From: Polaromonas sp.
GTDB lineage: Bacteria > Pseudomonadota > Gammaproteobacteria > Burkholderiales > Burkholderiaceae_C
Direction of reading: 5' to 3'
Length of the DNA stretch: 64,000 bases
Assembly: GCA_030655515.1 (NCBI GenBank)
Contig: JAURVI010000010.1
Span: 1-64,000 of the forward strand
How positions within the stretch are numbered: the first letter of the stretch is position 1; each line of letters opens with the position of its first letter. The translations under genes were made by a program, and so were the position numbers. The notes below the pieces were generated by a model. The model made no database searches and was not told the origin of the DNA. It saw only the letters and a list, made by a program, of their open reading frames with translations. Below, in pieces: positions 18,201-26,757 of this stretch.

Positions 18201-19382
18201 ATGTCTGATTCCATTGTTATCATCGGCGCCGCCCGCACCCCCATGGGGGGCTTCCAGGGCGATTTTTCCAGTCTGTCCGCTCATGACCTGGGCGGCGCAG
18301 CGATCAAGGCCGCCGTCGAGCGCTCGGGCATTGCGCCCGAGAAGGTCGATGAAGTGCTGTTTGGCAACTGCCTGATGGCGGGCCAGGGCCAGGCGCCGGC
18401 CCGGCAAGCCGGCTTCAAGGGCGGCCTGCCGGCCAGCAGCGGCGCGGTGACGCTGTCCAAAATGTGCGGCTCCGGCATGGAAACAGCGATCCTGGCGCAC
18501 GACCAGTTGCTGGTCGGCAGCCGTGATGTGATGGTGGCCGGCGGCATGGAAAGCATGACCAACGCGCCGCACCTGCTGCTCAAGGGCCGCAGTGGTATCC
18601 GCATCGGGCACGACCGCATTTATGACCACATGATGCTCGACGGCCTGGAAGACGCTTACGAGCCAGGTCGCGCCATGGGCACCTTTGGCGAGCAGTGTGC
18701 TGACAAATACAAATTCACGCGAGAGGCGCAGGACGCTTTCGCGGTGACCAGCGTGCAACGCGCCAAAGCGGCCACCGAATCCGGCGCCTTCAAGGCGGAG
18801 ATTACGCCGGTCACCGTCAAAGGCCGTGCCGGCGACACCGTGATTTCCATCGACGAAGGCCCGGGCAAGGTCAAGCTCGACAAGATTCCGACGCTCAAGC
18901 CCGCCTTCAAGAAAGACGGCACCATCACCGCCGCGTCCAGCTCGTCGATCAACGACGGCGCCGCCGCGCTGGTGCTGGCCCGCGCATCCACCGCCAAGGA
19001 ACTGGGCGCCAAGCCCCTCGCCCGCATCGTCGGCCACGCCACCTTTGCCCAGGCGCCCGAGTGGTTCACCACGGCACCGGTCGGCGCGGTGCAAAAACTT
19101 CTGAAGAAGATCGGCTGGAGCGTCAAGGACGTGGACCTGTGGGAAATCAATGAAGCCTTTGCCGTGGTGCCCATGGCCGCCATGAAAGAACTCGGCATCA
19201 GCCACGACATCGTCAACGTCAACGGCGGCGCCTGCGCGCTGGGCCACCCGGTCGGCGCCAGCGGCGCCCGCATCATCGTTACGCTGATTTACGCGCTGAA
19301 GGCGCGGGGCCTGAAAAAAGGCATTGCAACCTTGTGTATCGGCGGCGGCGAAGGCACGGCGCTGGCCCTCGAATTGCTTTGA
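18201..19382 (+). CDS. acetyl-CoA C-acyltransferase (thiolase)
   Basis: This 393-residue type II biosynthetic-type thiolase has the nucleophile in LSKMCGSGMETA (Cys89), the NEAFAVVP loop, the GGACALGHPVGASGARI motif with the active-site His, and CIGGGEG with the second Cys (about 379). It can split acetoacetyl-CoA to two acetyl-CoA, the last step of leucine-derived ketone use. Shine-Dalgarno AGGAG lies 9 bases ahead of the ATG. It is 181 bases after aceK, and the gap holds TACAATG-like hexamers, so it may have its own promoter. Confidence 0.92.
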   Translation: MSDSIVIIGAARTPMGGFQGDFSSLSAHDLGGAAIKAAVERSGIAPEKVDEVLFGNCLMAGQGQAPARQAGFKGGLPASSGAVTLSKMCGSGMETAILAHDQLLVGSRDVMVAGGMESMTNAPHLLLKGRSGIRIGHDRIYDHMMLDGLEDAYEPGRAMGTFGEQCADKYKFTREAQDAFAVTSVQRAKAATESGAFKAEITPVTVKGRAGDTVISIDEGPGKVKLDKIPTLKPAFKKDGTITAASSSSINDGAAALVLARASTAKELGAKPLARIVGHATFAQAPEWFTTAPVGAVQKLLKKIGWSVKDVDLWEINEAFAVVPMAAMKELGISHDIVNVNGGACALGHPVGASGARIIVTLIYALKARGLKKGIATLCIGGGEGTALALELL

Positions 19383-19419
19383 TGTGGCACACTGAATGCA
19401 AACTGAAGCATCATGAAAA

Positions 19420-20137
19420 ATGTTAGCCACTCGATTTGAAAATCATGCGCGGGCCGTGGTTTATGGTGGCGACTGCCTGAAGTTGTTGCGTGATGTTCCT
19501 GACGAGTCGGTCCAACCGGTTGACTTCGCCGCCCTACAACATTGGCAAGCCCTACGAAACCAAGCTCAGTCTCAAAGAGTACGTGACGCAACAGGAAGAA
19601 GTCATTGAGGCGTGTGAGCGTGTGCTGGCACCCACGGGAAGCATTTGCTGGCAGGTCGGGAACTACGTGGATAAAGGACAAATAACGCCGCTCGACATTG
19701 TTCTCTATCCAGTCTTTGAGCGCTTTGTTTTGTCGCTGACCGATGTCAACGACTGGGTGTTAGGGCTACGCTGAATAAGTCCGTTCGCGTTGAGCCTGTC
19801 GAAACGCTGCCCTTGCAAATCAACAACTTGCGAAGGACTTCGACAGGCTCAGTCCGAACGGGGAGACTTATTCAGCATTGCGTTAAAGCATGGCCGCCGG
19901 GGGATGGGCGCAGAACTTGCCCAGGACTATGCGCAGATTGCCAAAAACAGAATCAAGGAGCAATTGGCCGGACGCCTGGAGACGCGGCCCATGAACAAGC
20001 CTGTTTTTGATCCAGAAACGGCCGGGCGCTCACTGGTGACCAATCCGTGGAAAGAACCGGGTGTGTCTCAGACGCAGCTCCAATTGATGCAGGCGCGCGC
20101 TCTTTATGGGGTGGCAGCTATGTGCAGGCCATCTTAA
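19420..20137 (+). pseudogene. remnant of a site-specific DNA methyltransferase
   Basis: The first frame encodes ENHARAVVYGGDCLKLLRDVPDESVQ. After an apparent 2-base loss near 19515 the frame shifts to TSPPYNIGKPYE...PTGSICWQVGNYV, giving the catalytic TSPPYN motif of N4/N6 amino methyltransferases. The frame runs into an inserted palindromic element at 19770-19876. After it a tail, LKHGRRGMGAELAQDYAQIAKNRI, matches the family's C-terminus. The AdoMet motif (DPFAGSGTT) expected just before this tail is missing, so the middle was deleted. It is dead. The 3' limit is uncertain. Confidence 0.75.
19770..19876. mobile_element. MITE-like palindromic element in the methyltransferase relic
   Basis: The element has perfect 12-base terminal inverted repeats GCTGAATAAGTC / GACTTATTCAGC. 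An inner inverted repeat reads GAGCCTGTCGAA / TTCGACAGGCTC. It encodes no protein. Its inner arms resemble those of the 114-bp elements at 44975 and 63193, but the ends differ. No clear target duplication is visible. Confidence 0.7.
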
Positions 20138-20168
20138 TGCGCGATGTGTGTAATGAAGGAGACAAAGC

Positions 20169-20591
20169 ATGCCCATCACCAAAGGATTCCGCGCCCTCGT
20201 CGATGAAGCCATGGCCCAGGTCACCACCTATTCGGTCGCCGAAGTCCAGGCCCGGCTGACGGACCCGCAGGTGCAGATCGTTGACATCCGCGACGTGCGC
20301 GAACTCGCAGGCGGCACGGTGGTGGGCGCCTTTCATGCACCCCGTGGCATGCTGGAGTTCTGGGTCGATCCCGCCTCGCCGTACCACAAGAGTCTGTTTG
20401 CCGACGAAGGCAAGGAGTTCATCCTGTTCTGCGGCGCCGGCTGGCGCAGTGCGCTGGCTGCCAAGACTTTGCAGGAGATGGGCATGAGCAACGTCGCCCA
20501 CATCGACGGTGGTTATGCCGAATGGCTCAAGCAGGGCGCGCCGACCGAAACGCTCGAAGACCGGGAAAAGCGCAAGGCCAGGAAGGGTTGA
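20169..20591 (+). CDS. rhodanese-like sulfurtransferase
   Basis: A single rhodanese domain of 140 residues with VQIVDIRDVRELAGGTVVGAFHAPRGM and the active-site loop FCGAGWRSALAA (Cys near 87). It probably moves persulfide sulfur in the cytoplasm; the acceptor is unknown. Shine-Dalgarno AAGGAG precedes the ATG. Its stop overlaps the start of the next gene by one base (TGATG), so the two are translationally coupled. Confidence 0.88.
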   Translation: MPITKGFRALVDEAMAQVTTYSVAEVQARLTDPQVQIVDIRDVRELAGGTVVGAFHAPRGMLEFWVDPASPYHKSLFADEGKEFILFCGAGWRSALAAKTLQEMGMSNVAHIDGGYAEWLKQGAPTETLEDREKRKARKG

Positions 20592-21007
20592 TGCCGCAGG
20601 TATTGCCCGCCCAACCTTGTCCCTGTGGTCGCCTGGGACCATCGAAAAAGCCACTGGTGCTTGGCAATTGCTGCGGCCGCTTCGTGGGCGACTTCGCCCA
20701 AACACCGGCGCCCGATGCCCAAGCGCTGATGCGCTCGCGTTACACCGCCTTTGTGCTGGAACGGGCCGACTACCTGCTGGCCACCTGGCACGCCAGCCGC
20801 CGCCCGGCCCAACTGGCGTTTGACTCCGGCGTGAAGTGGCTGGGGCTGGACGTGCGGCAGCATCGCCAACTGGACGCCACCCATGCAGAAGTCGAATTTG
20901 TCGCCCGGCAAAAAAGCCCAGGCAGTCCGGCTGTCCGCCTGCACGAGCGCAGCCGCTTCGTGCATGAGGCAGGCCGTTGGCACTATGTGGACGGCGATCT
21001 GCTGTGA
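20591..21007 (+). CDS. YchJ-family (UPF0225, SEC-C motif) protein
   Basis: This 138-residue protein starts with a metal-binding cysteine cluster CPCG...NCCGRF like the SEC-C motif. An NTF2-like domain follows with ALMRSRYTAFVLERADYLLATWH and a C-terminal FVHEAGRWHYVDGDL. The family has no established function. The ATG at 20591 overlaps the rhodanese stop, so the longer track frame from 20522 is not needed. The usual second, C-terminal SEC-C motif of E. coli YchJ is not seen. Confidence 0.83.
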   Translation: MPQVLPAQPCPCGRLGPSKKPLVLGNCCGRFVGDFAQTPAPDAQALMRSRYTAFVLERADYLLATWHASRRPAQLAFDSGVKWLGLDVRQHRQLDATHAEVEFVARQKSPGSPAVRLHERSRFVHEAGRWHYVDGDLL

Positions 21008-21013
21008 GGTGTG

Positions 21014-21075
21014 GTGAAAAGTTATCCTACCCCCTATTTCATGTGTGCAAGCAGCTATTGAATCAGTAGCAAAAC
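21014..21075 (+). repeat. dispersed repeat family 2, intergenic copy
   Basis: The core AGCTATTGAATCAGTAGC (inverted repeat GCTATTGA/TCAGTAGC) follows GTGCAAGC. It lies just upstream of the HsdR relic and may mark one deletion edge. Boundaries are approximate. Confidence 0.6.
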
Positions 21076-21163
21076 GGTAACCCGGATTCACGAACTGTAC
21101 GAAGGGCGCATCGCCTGCGCCTCCGGGGCGGACCGGTTCAAGGGTGGAGTTGCAACTGGAAAA

Positions 21164-21448
21164 GTGCGGACTGATGCCCTCGCAGAGAACAATAGCGCCG
21201 TCGAAATGATGGGCGACGACAAGCTCAAACTCATCGCTCACGAGTTGTTGGTCAGCCTGCGCGAGAACGTGTCCGTCGATTGGGCTCATCGTGATTCGGC
21301 CAGGGCGCGGATGCGGGTGCTGGTAAAGCGCATTCTGCGCAAATACGGCTTCCCGCCTGACCTGCAGGACGCCGCCGTCCAAACCGTACTTCAGCAGGCC
21401 GAGGCCCTATCTTCAGGGTGGAACGTAAGTCGGGTGGACTTGCGGTAA
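21164..21448 (+). pseudogene. C-terminal remnant of type I restriction subunit HsdR
   Basis: The frame reads [25 protein letters not shown]...[45 protein letters not shown]. This is the distinctive last ~85 residues of HsdR proteins (DUF3387 type). The nuclease and helicase domains, about 900 residues, are absent, and no hsdM or hsdS is nearby. The 3' end overlaps the convergent AraC gene by about 36 bases. Confidence 0.82.
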
Positions 21449-22492
21449 TTGCCGACCCCCCCGAAATTCTCCAGGGGAGGCTCCCGTCCACTCCCGAAAC
21501 GCCCGCATAAAACTCTTTTCATTCCGAAATCCCGCCGCCGCTGCAATTTGCTTCAATGGCTTGTCACTGCGGTTCAATAAATCTTTTGCGCGCTCAAATC
21601 GCACCTCATCCTTCAATTTCTGTAGCGACGCACCTTCTTCCTTCAGTTGTCGGTGCAGTGTGCGCGCAGACATGTGCAGCAGACTGGCAATGCCTTCTGC
21701 GCTATGCGTGTCGGCGGGGTTGGCCGTAAGCGTCTGCCGTACCTGCTGCACCAGCAGGCGGTCGCGTCGGTATTGCAGCACCGTGAGCGGCAGGGCGCGC
21801 TGCAGCATCTGTCGCAGCGCCTTTTCGTCGCGGCGCAGGGGCAGGGCCAGGTAGCGCGCGTCGAACCGGATTTCGGCCTGCGCGGCGCCAAAGCGCAGTG
21901 GGCCGGGGAACATGTGCTGGTAGGCGTCGGCATGCGGCGGTGCGGCAAAGGGAAAGCGTGCGCCCTGCAGCGGAATGCGTGAGGCGATGTACCAGCAGGC
22001 CAGGCCGTGGATGTTGCGCAGCACATGGACCAGGCAGAACTCGCGCTGTCCTTGACCATGGCGGCCCAGGTCGGCGCGCTCCTCGATCACGATGGCCGCG
22101 CTGTCGCCGGTGGTCGCCAGCTTGAGGTGAATGTCGTCGGCCAGCAGCGCGTGGTGGCGGCACCAGCGTTTGAGTGCCACGCCCAGGTTGGGCGCGCTGA
22201 GCGAGGCTCTTGCCAGCATGCCGTAGCTGCCCCAGGGCAGCCGGCGGCTGAAAGCGCCCAGCACTTCGTCGTCCAGTTCCTGCATGGCCGCGCCGGACAG
22301 CACTTCCATCTGCCGTGCGGTGATGTGTCCGTCGGCTTGCCGTAGATCGGCTGGCGTGATCTGTGCCAGCTTGAGGGCTTTGACTGGGCTCTGTTTATAA
22401 CGCGGGTAAGCCGCGACGATGGCACGGGCAAAGGCCATGGGCGTGGCAGCGGCGGGCTGGCCCGTGAGGGCGGACGAGGTGCGGGTGGGCAT
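21413..22492 (-). CDS. AraC-family transcriptional regulator (arabinose-binding-like N domain)
   Basis: This 359-residue regulator has an N-terminal ligand-binding-like domain of the OruR/ArgR-AraC branch (about 30-210) and a C-terminal double HTH ([39 protein letters not shown]...[29 protein letters not shown]). The track frame opens at 22987, but the ATG at 22492 gives the family's usual start. It is divergent from liuB across 133 bases, so it may control the carboxylase genes or itself; no operator is evident. Confidence 0.88.
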   Translation of the reverse strand: MPTRTSSALTGQPAAATPMAFARAIVAAYPRYKQSPVKALKLAQITPADLRQADGHITARQMEVLSGAAMQELDDEVLGAFSRRLPWGSYGMLARASLSAPNLGVALKRWCRHHALLADDIHLKLATTGDSAAIVIEERADLGRHGQGQREFCLVHVLRNIHGLACWYIASRIPLQGARFPFAAPPHADAYQHMFPGPLRFGAAQAEIRFDARYLALPLRRDEKALRQMLQRALPLTVLQYRRDRLLVQQVRQTLTANPADTHSAEGIASLLHMSARTLHRQLKEEGASLQKLKDEVRFERAKDLLNRSDKPLKQIAAAAGFRNEKSFMRAFREWTGASPGEFRGGRQLPQVHPTYVPP

Positions 22493-22625
22493 GGGTCGAG
22501 TTTGCGGTAAGCTGGCACGATTTGCAACCTGCGTGGCAGGCGTTCGGCGTCTTTTGCGCCTAAGCTGCCGTATTGGCGTTAAGGTGTGGTCCATGCGCGG
22601 CCGCCAGCGCCGCTGTGAGGAATTC

Positions 22626-24260
22626 ATGCCCGTTCTGGAGACAAAACTCAACGCCCGATCCGCCGACTTCCAGGCCAACGCCGCCGCCATGCGCGCGCTG
22701 GTTGATGATCTGCGGGTGCAGGTAGCCAAAGCCGCCGCCGGCGGTGGTGAAGCGGCGCGCGCCAAACACATGGCGCGCGGCAAGCTGCCGCCGCGCGAGC
22801 GGGTGCAGATGCTGCTTGACCCCGGCACGCCGTTTCTGGAGCTGGCCCCGCTGGCCGCCCACGCGATGTACCCGGACAAGGATGGCAGCGACAGCGCGCC
22901 CTGTGCCGGCGTGATCACCGGCATCGGCCGTGTCAGCGGGGTCGACTGCCTGATTGTGTGCAACGACGCCACGGTCAAGGGGGGCACCTACTACCCGATG
23001 ACGGTCAAAAAACATTTGCGGGCGCAGGAAGTCGCGCAGCAGAACCGGCTGCCCTGCATTTACCTGGTCGATTCGGGCGGCGCCAACCTGCCCAACCAGG
23101 ACGACGTGTTTCCTGACCGCGAGCATTTTGGCCGCATCTTTTACAACCAGGCCAACATGAGCGCGCAAGGCATCGCGCAGATCGCGGTCGTCATGGGCAG
23201 TTGCACGGCAGGCGGGGCCTATATGCCGGCGATGAGCGACGAGACCATCATCGTCAAGAACCAGGGCACGATTTTCCTGGGCGGCCCGCCGCTGGTGAAG
23301 GCGGCCACCGGCGAGATCGTGACCGCCGAAGACCTGGGCGGCGGCGATGTGCATACCCGTCTGTCCGGCGTGGCCGACCACCTGGCGCAAAACGATGCCC
23401 ATGCGCTGGCGTTGGCCCGTTCGGCGGTTGCCAACCTGAACGCGAATTTCAATCGAAAAGTCCCTGCCAACCTGACTGATCGTGCAGTACGTGCTCCTGA
23501 GTACGAAGCAGACGAGATTTACGGCATTGTCCCCGCCGATACCCGCAAGCCTTATGACGTGCGCGAAATCATTGCCCGCGTCGTCGATGGCAGCGAGTTC
23601 GACGAGTTCAAGGCGCGCTTCGGCACGACGCTGGTGACCGGCTTTGCACGCATCGAAGGCATGCCGGTGGGCATCATCGCCAACAACGGCATTTTGTTCA
23701 GCGAGTCGGCGCAAAAAGGCGCGCACTTCATCGAACTTTGCTGTCAACGGAAAATCCCGCTGGTGTTTCTGCAGAACATCACCGGTTTCATGGTCGGCCG
23801 CAAGTACGAGGCCGAGGGTATTGCGCGCCATGGCGCCAAGCTGGTGATGGCCGTGGCCACCGCCCAGGTGCCCAAGTTCACCATCATCATCGGCGGCAGT
23901 TTCGGCGCCGGCAACTACGGCATGTGCGGCCGCGCTTACAGCCCGCGCTTTTTATGGATGTGGCCGAACGCGCGTATTTGTGTGATGGGCGGCGAGCAGG
24001 CCTCGTCGGTGCTGGCCAGCGTGCGGCGCGACGCGATCGAGGCCAAGGGCGGGCAGTGGAGCGCCGAAGAGGAGAAAGCTTTCAAGCAACCGATGCTCGA
24101 CCAGTTCGACCACCAGTCCCGCCCTTATTACTCCAGTGCGCGCCTGTGGGACGACGGGGTCATCGACCCGGCCGACACGCGGCGCGTGCTGGCGCTCGGG
24201 CTGCGTGCCAGCCTGAACGCCCCGATTCCCGAGCCGCGTTTTGGCGTGTTCCGCATGTAA
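22626..24260 (+). CDS. liuB: methylcrotonoyl-CoA carboxylase, carboxyltransferase subunit
   Basis: This beta subunit transfers carboxyl from biotin to 3-methylcrotonyl-CoA. At 544 residues it shows [76 protein letters not shown] and [23 protein letters not shown], all diagnostic of MccB rather than PccB. The ATG at 22626 follows GAGG and replaces the overlong track start. It is 205 bases upstream of liuD, with a 60-base direct duplication in the gap. Confidence 0.95.
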   Translation: MPVLETKLNARSADFQANAAAMRALVDDLRVQVAKAAAGGGEAARAKHMARGKLPPRERVQMLLDPGTPFLELAPLAAHAMYPDKDGSDSAPCAGVITGIGRVSGVDCLIVCNDATVKGGTYYPMTVKKHLRAQEVAQQNRLPCIYLVDSGGANLPNQDDVFPDREHFGRIFYNQANMSAQGIAQIAVVMGSCTAGGAYMPAMSDETIIVKNQGTIFLGGPPLVKAATGEIVTAEDLGGGDVHTRLSGVADHLAQNDAHALALARSAVANLNANFNRKVPANLTDRAVRAPEYEADEIYGIVPADTRKPYDVREIIARVVDGSEFDEFKARFGTTLVTGFARIEGMPVGIIANNGILFSESAQKGAHFIELCCQRKIPLVFLQNITGFMVGRKYEAEGIARHGAKLVMAVATAQVPKFTIIIGGSFGAGNYGMCGRAYSPRFLWMWPNARICVMGGEQASSVLASVRRDAIEAKGGQWSAEEEKAFKQPMLDQFDHQSRPYYSSARLWDDGVIDPADTRRVLALGLRASLNAPIPEPRFGVFRM

Positions 24261-24322
24261 GGGAACCGATGATTGCCAACACCCGCTTCAACATTCACGA
24301 CCGCGCCCGGCATGCGTGCGGC

Positions 24323-24500
24323 GGCGATTACACCGCGAGACACCACCATGTTTAAAAAAATACTGATTGCCAATCGCGGTGACCAGCCGCGAAGCGGCGC
24401 AGCAGCGAAGCTAAATTGCATGGCGCGCGAAGCGTGCGCAGGCGATTACACCGCGAGACACCACCATGTTTAAAAAAATACTGATTGCCAATCGCGGTGA
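24323..24500 (+). repeat. 60-base direct duplication of the liuD start region
   Basis: Bases 24323-24382 and 24441-24500 match over 60 positions, covering the leader (GGCGATTACACCGCGAGACA), the ATG and the first ten codons (MFKKILIANRG). The copies are 118 bases apart. The match extends about nine bases further left with two mismatches. The spacer (CCGCGAAGCGGCGCAGCAGC...) is unrelated to the flank. Confidence 0.92.
24348..24473 (+). other. upstream mini-ORF made by duplication of the liuD start
   Basis: The first copy of the duplicated start opens a 41-codon frame, MFKKILIANRGDQPRSG..., which diverges after residue 11. It runs to a TAA at 24471-24473, overlapping the true liuD ATG (24466) by eight bases. 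It keeps the same leader sequence as liuD, so ribosomes could load here and re-initiate at liuD. It is unlikely to make a functional protein. Confidence 0.6.
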
Positions 24501-26529
24501 AATCGCCTGCCGCGTGGCAGCAACCGCCAGGCGCATGGCGATCCAGACCGTGGCGGTGTATTCGGACGCAGACGCCGGCGCCAAACATGTCAGCGTGTGC
24601 GACGAGGCGATTCACATCGGCGGCAGCGCGCCCAAAGACAGCTACCTGTGCTGGAAAAAAATCATCGCCGCGGCCCAGGCCACAGGTGCCGAGGCCATCC
24701 ATCCGGGCTACGGGTTTCTGAGCGAGAACGAAGAGTTCGCGCAAGCCTGCGCCGACGCCGGCCTGGTCTTCATCGGCCCGCCCGCGTCGGCCATCAAGGC
24801 CATGGGCCTGAAGGCAGAGTCCAAGCAACTGATGGAAAAAGCCGGCGTGCCGCTGGTGCCGGGCTACCACGGCAGCGACCAGGATCCGGCCATGCTCCAG
24901 CACGAGGCCAACCGCATCGGTTACCCGGTGCTGATCAAGGCCAGCGCGGGCGGCGGCGGCAAAGGCATGCGGGTGGTGGACCAGGCGGCGGACTTCGGGG
25001 CCGCGCTCGCCTCCTGCCAGCGCGAGGCGCGCAACAGTTTTGGCAGCGACGCGGTGCTGATTGAAAAATACGTGCAGCGCCCGCGCCACATCGAGATCCA
25101 GGTATTTGGCGACACCCACGGCAATTACGTCTATCTGTTTGAGCGCGATTGCTCGGTGCAGCGGCGTCATCAGAAGGTGCTGGAAGAAGCGCCGGCGCCC
25201 GGCATGACGCCCGAGATGCGCCAGCAGATGGGCCTGGCCGCTGTCGCGGCGGCGCGCGCCGTGCATTATGTGGGCGCAGGCACGGTGGAATTCATCGTCG
25301 AGCAGCCGATTAAAGAGCATTTTTCCGACGGGCCACCCTTAGGAAAAATAGCCCCCTCGGGGGGCAGCGCAGCACACGAAGTGGCAAGCGTGGGGGCCTT
25401 TTTCTTCATGGAGATGAACACCCGCCTGCAAGTGGAGCATCCGGTGACTGAAGCGATTACCGGGCTGGATTTGGTGGCGTGGCAACTGCGTGTCGCGTCG
25501 GGCGAGAAGCTGCCGCTGACGCAAGACCAATTGCGCATTCACGGCCACGCCATCGAGGCCCGTATTTGCGCCGAAAACCCGGATAACAACTTCCTGCCGG
25601 CCACCGGCACCCTGCATGTCTATGGCCTGCCGCCGTGCGTTTCTTTCGAGCAGGGCCCGGTGCGTGTGGATGCCGGCGTGCGCGAAGGCGATGTGATCTC
25701 GCCGTTTTACGACTCGATGATCGCCAAGCTGATCGTGCATGGCGATACCCGCGAACAGGCGCTGGCGCGCATGGATGAAGCGCTGGCGGAACTGCACATC
25801 GTGGGTCTGTCTACCAATGTGCAGTTTTTGCGCCATGTGGTGCAAAGCCGCTCGTTTGCCGGGGCCGATCTCGATACCGCGCTGATTCCGCGCGAGCAGG
25901 CGGTGCTGTTCCATCAGGAAAAGCTCGGCCTGCCCGCTGCTGCTGCTGCCGCCGTGGCGCTGACCTTGCTGGAGGAAAAAGCGCAGGAGACGGCCGACCC
26001 CTTCAGCAAAAGGGACGGCTGGCGCTCCCATGGCCTGACGCTGCGGCGCTTCGAGTTCGAGTTTCATGGCGAGTCTGTGCAGGCCGAGCTGACCTACCTG
26101 CATGACGGCGCGTTGCACCTGGCCGCCGGCGGCCAGGACGGCCCGCTGGTTTTTTCGCGCGGAGAGGCCGCGATGGACCTCCAGTTTGGCGGGCAGCGGT
26201 TCAGCGCAAACATCTACCGCCGTGGCGAGACGGTGCATGTGTTCGCCCGCCAGGGCGCGACCCAGATCACGGTGATTGACCGGCTGGCGCATGCCGGGGA
26301 AAGCCATGGCGAAGCCGGCCGCCTGACTGCGCCCATGCCCGGCAAGGTCGTGTCCTTCGCGGTAAAGGCCGGCGACAAGGTCAGCAAAGGCCAGGCGCTG
26401 GCAGTGATGGAGGCGATGAAGATGGAGCACACGATTGCCGCGCCGGCCGACGGTGTGGTGCAGGAGCTGCTGTACGCTCTCGGCGACCAGGTCGCCGAAG
26501 GGGCGGAACTCTTGACGATGACCGCCTGA
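24466..26529 (+). CDS. liuD: methylcrotonoyl-CoA carboxylase, biotin-carboxylase/BCCP subunit with in-frame repeat
   Basis: This alpha subunit carboxylates its own biotin with ATP and bicarbonate. Its 687 residues hold a biotin carboxylase N domain (IANRGEIACRV), ATP-grasp (KASAGGGGKGMRVV; HIEIQVFGDTHGN; ERDCSVQRRHQKVLEEAP), catalytic EMNTRLQVEHPVTE, and a C-terminal lipoyl-like domain with biotin Lys in VMEAMKMEH. Residues about 286-311 ([24 protein letters not shown]) are a repeat family 1 insert, placed between GTVEFIV and FFFMEMNTRL where relatives have only a short turn. It forms an operon with liuB. Confidence 0.94.
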   Translation: MFKKILIANRGEIACRVAATARRMAIQTVAVYSDADAGAKHVSVCDEAIHIGGSAPKDSYLCWKKIIAAAQATGAEAIHPGYGFLSENEEFAQACADAGLVFIGPPASAIKAMGLKAESKQLMEKAGVPLVPGYHGSDQDPAMLQHEANRIGYPVLIKASAGGGGKGMRVVDQAADFGAALASCQREARNSFGSDAVLIEKYVQRPRHIEIQVFGDTHGNYVYLFERDCSVQRRHQKVLEEAPAPGMTPEMRQQMGLAAVAAARAVHYVGAGTVEFIVEQPIKEHFSDGPPLGKIAPSGGSAAHEVASVGAFFFMEMNTRLQVEHPVTEAITGLDLVAWQLRVASGEKLPLTQDQLRIHGHAIEARICAENPDNNFLPATGTLHVYGLPPCVSFEQGPVRVDAGVREGDVISPFYDSMIAKLIVHGDTREQALARMDEALAELHIVGLSTNVQFLRHVVQSRSFAGADLDTALIPREQAVLFHQEKLGLPAAAAAAVALTLLEEKAQETADPFSKRDGWRSHGLTLRRFEFEFHGESVQAELTYLHDGALHLAAGGQDGPLVFSRGEAAMDLQFGGQRFSANIYRRGETVHVFARQGATQITVIDRLAHAGESHGEAGRLTAPMPGKVVSFAVKAGDKVSKGQALAVMEAMKMEHTIAAPADGVVQELLYALGDQVAEGAELLTMTA
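25321..25398 (+). repeat. repeat family 1, copy inside liuD
   Basis: It reads TTTTCCGACGGGCCACCCTT then AGCCCCCTCGGGGGGCAGCG and GAAGTGGCAAGCGTGGGGGC. Order and frame match the copies in uvrA and waaC. The insert length is a multiple of three. Confidence 0.88.
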
Positions 26530-26757
26530 CAAGCTGCCGCAGGACGCGATGCCGGATGTTTTTCGCACTGAACCGCTGCCGGCTGCGCATCCCTTCTGGC
26601 AGCATCTTAAAATGACCGTCACGCCGCCCACCTCGGCCCGTACCCTGCGCGAGGAAAGCATGGGGCAGACAACAGGCAAGATGGCGGCACTGCAAGGGCG
26701 GGCAAGCCATTTCCAGCCTTCCCGGTGCGGTTAATCCAAACAAAGGATACTGATATC

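Noticed and set aside
26549-26734. 61-codon frame between liuD and liuE
   Set aside because: No recognisable domain and no good start signal; the gap more likely holds leader or promoter sequence.
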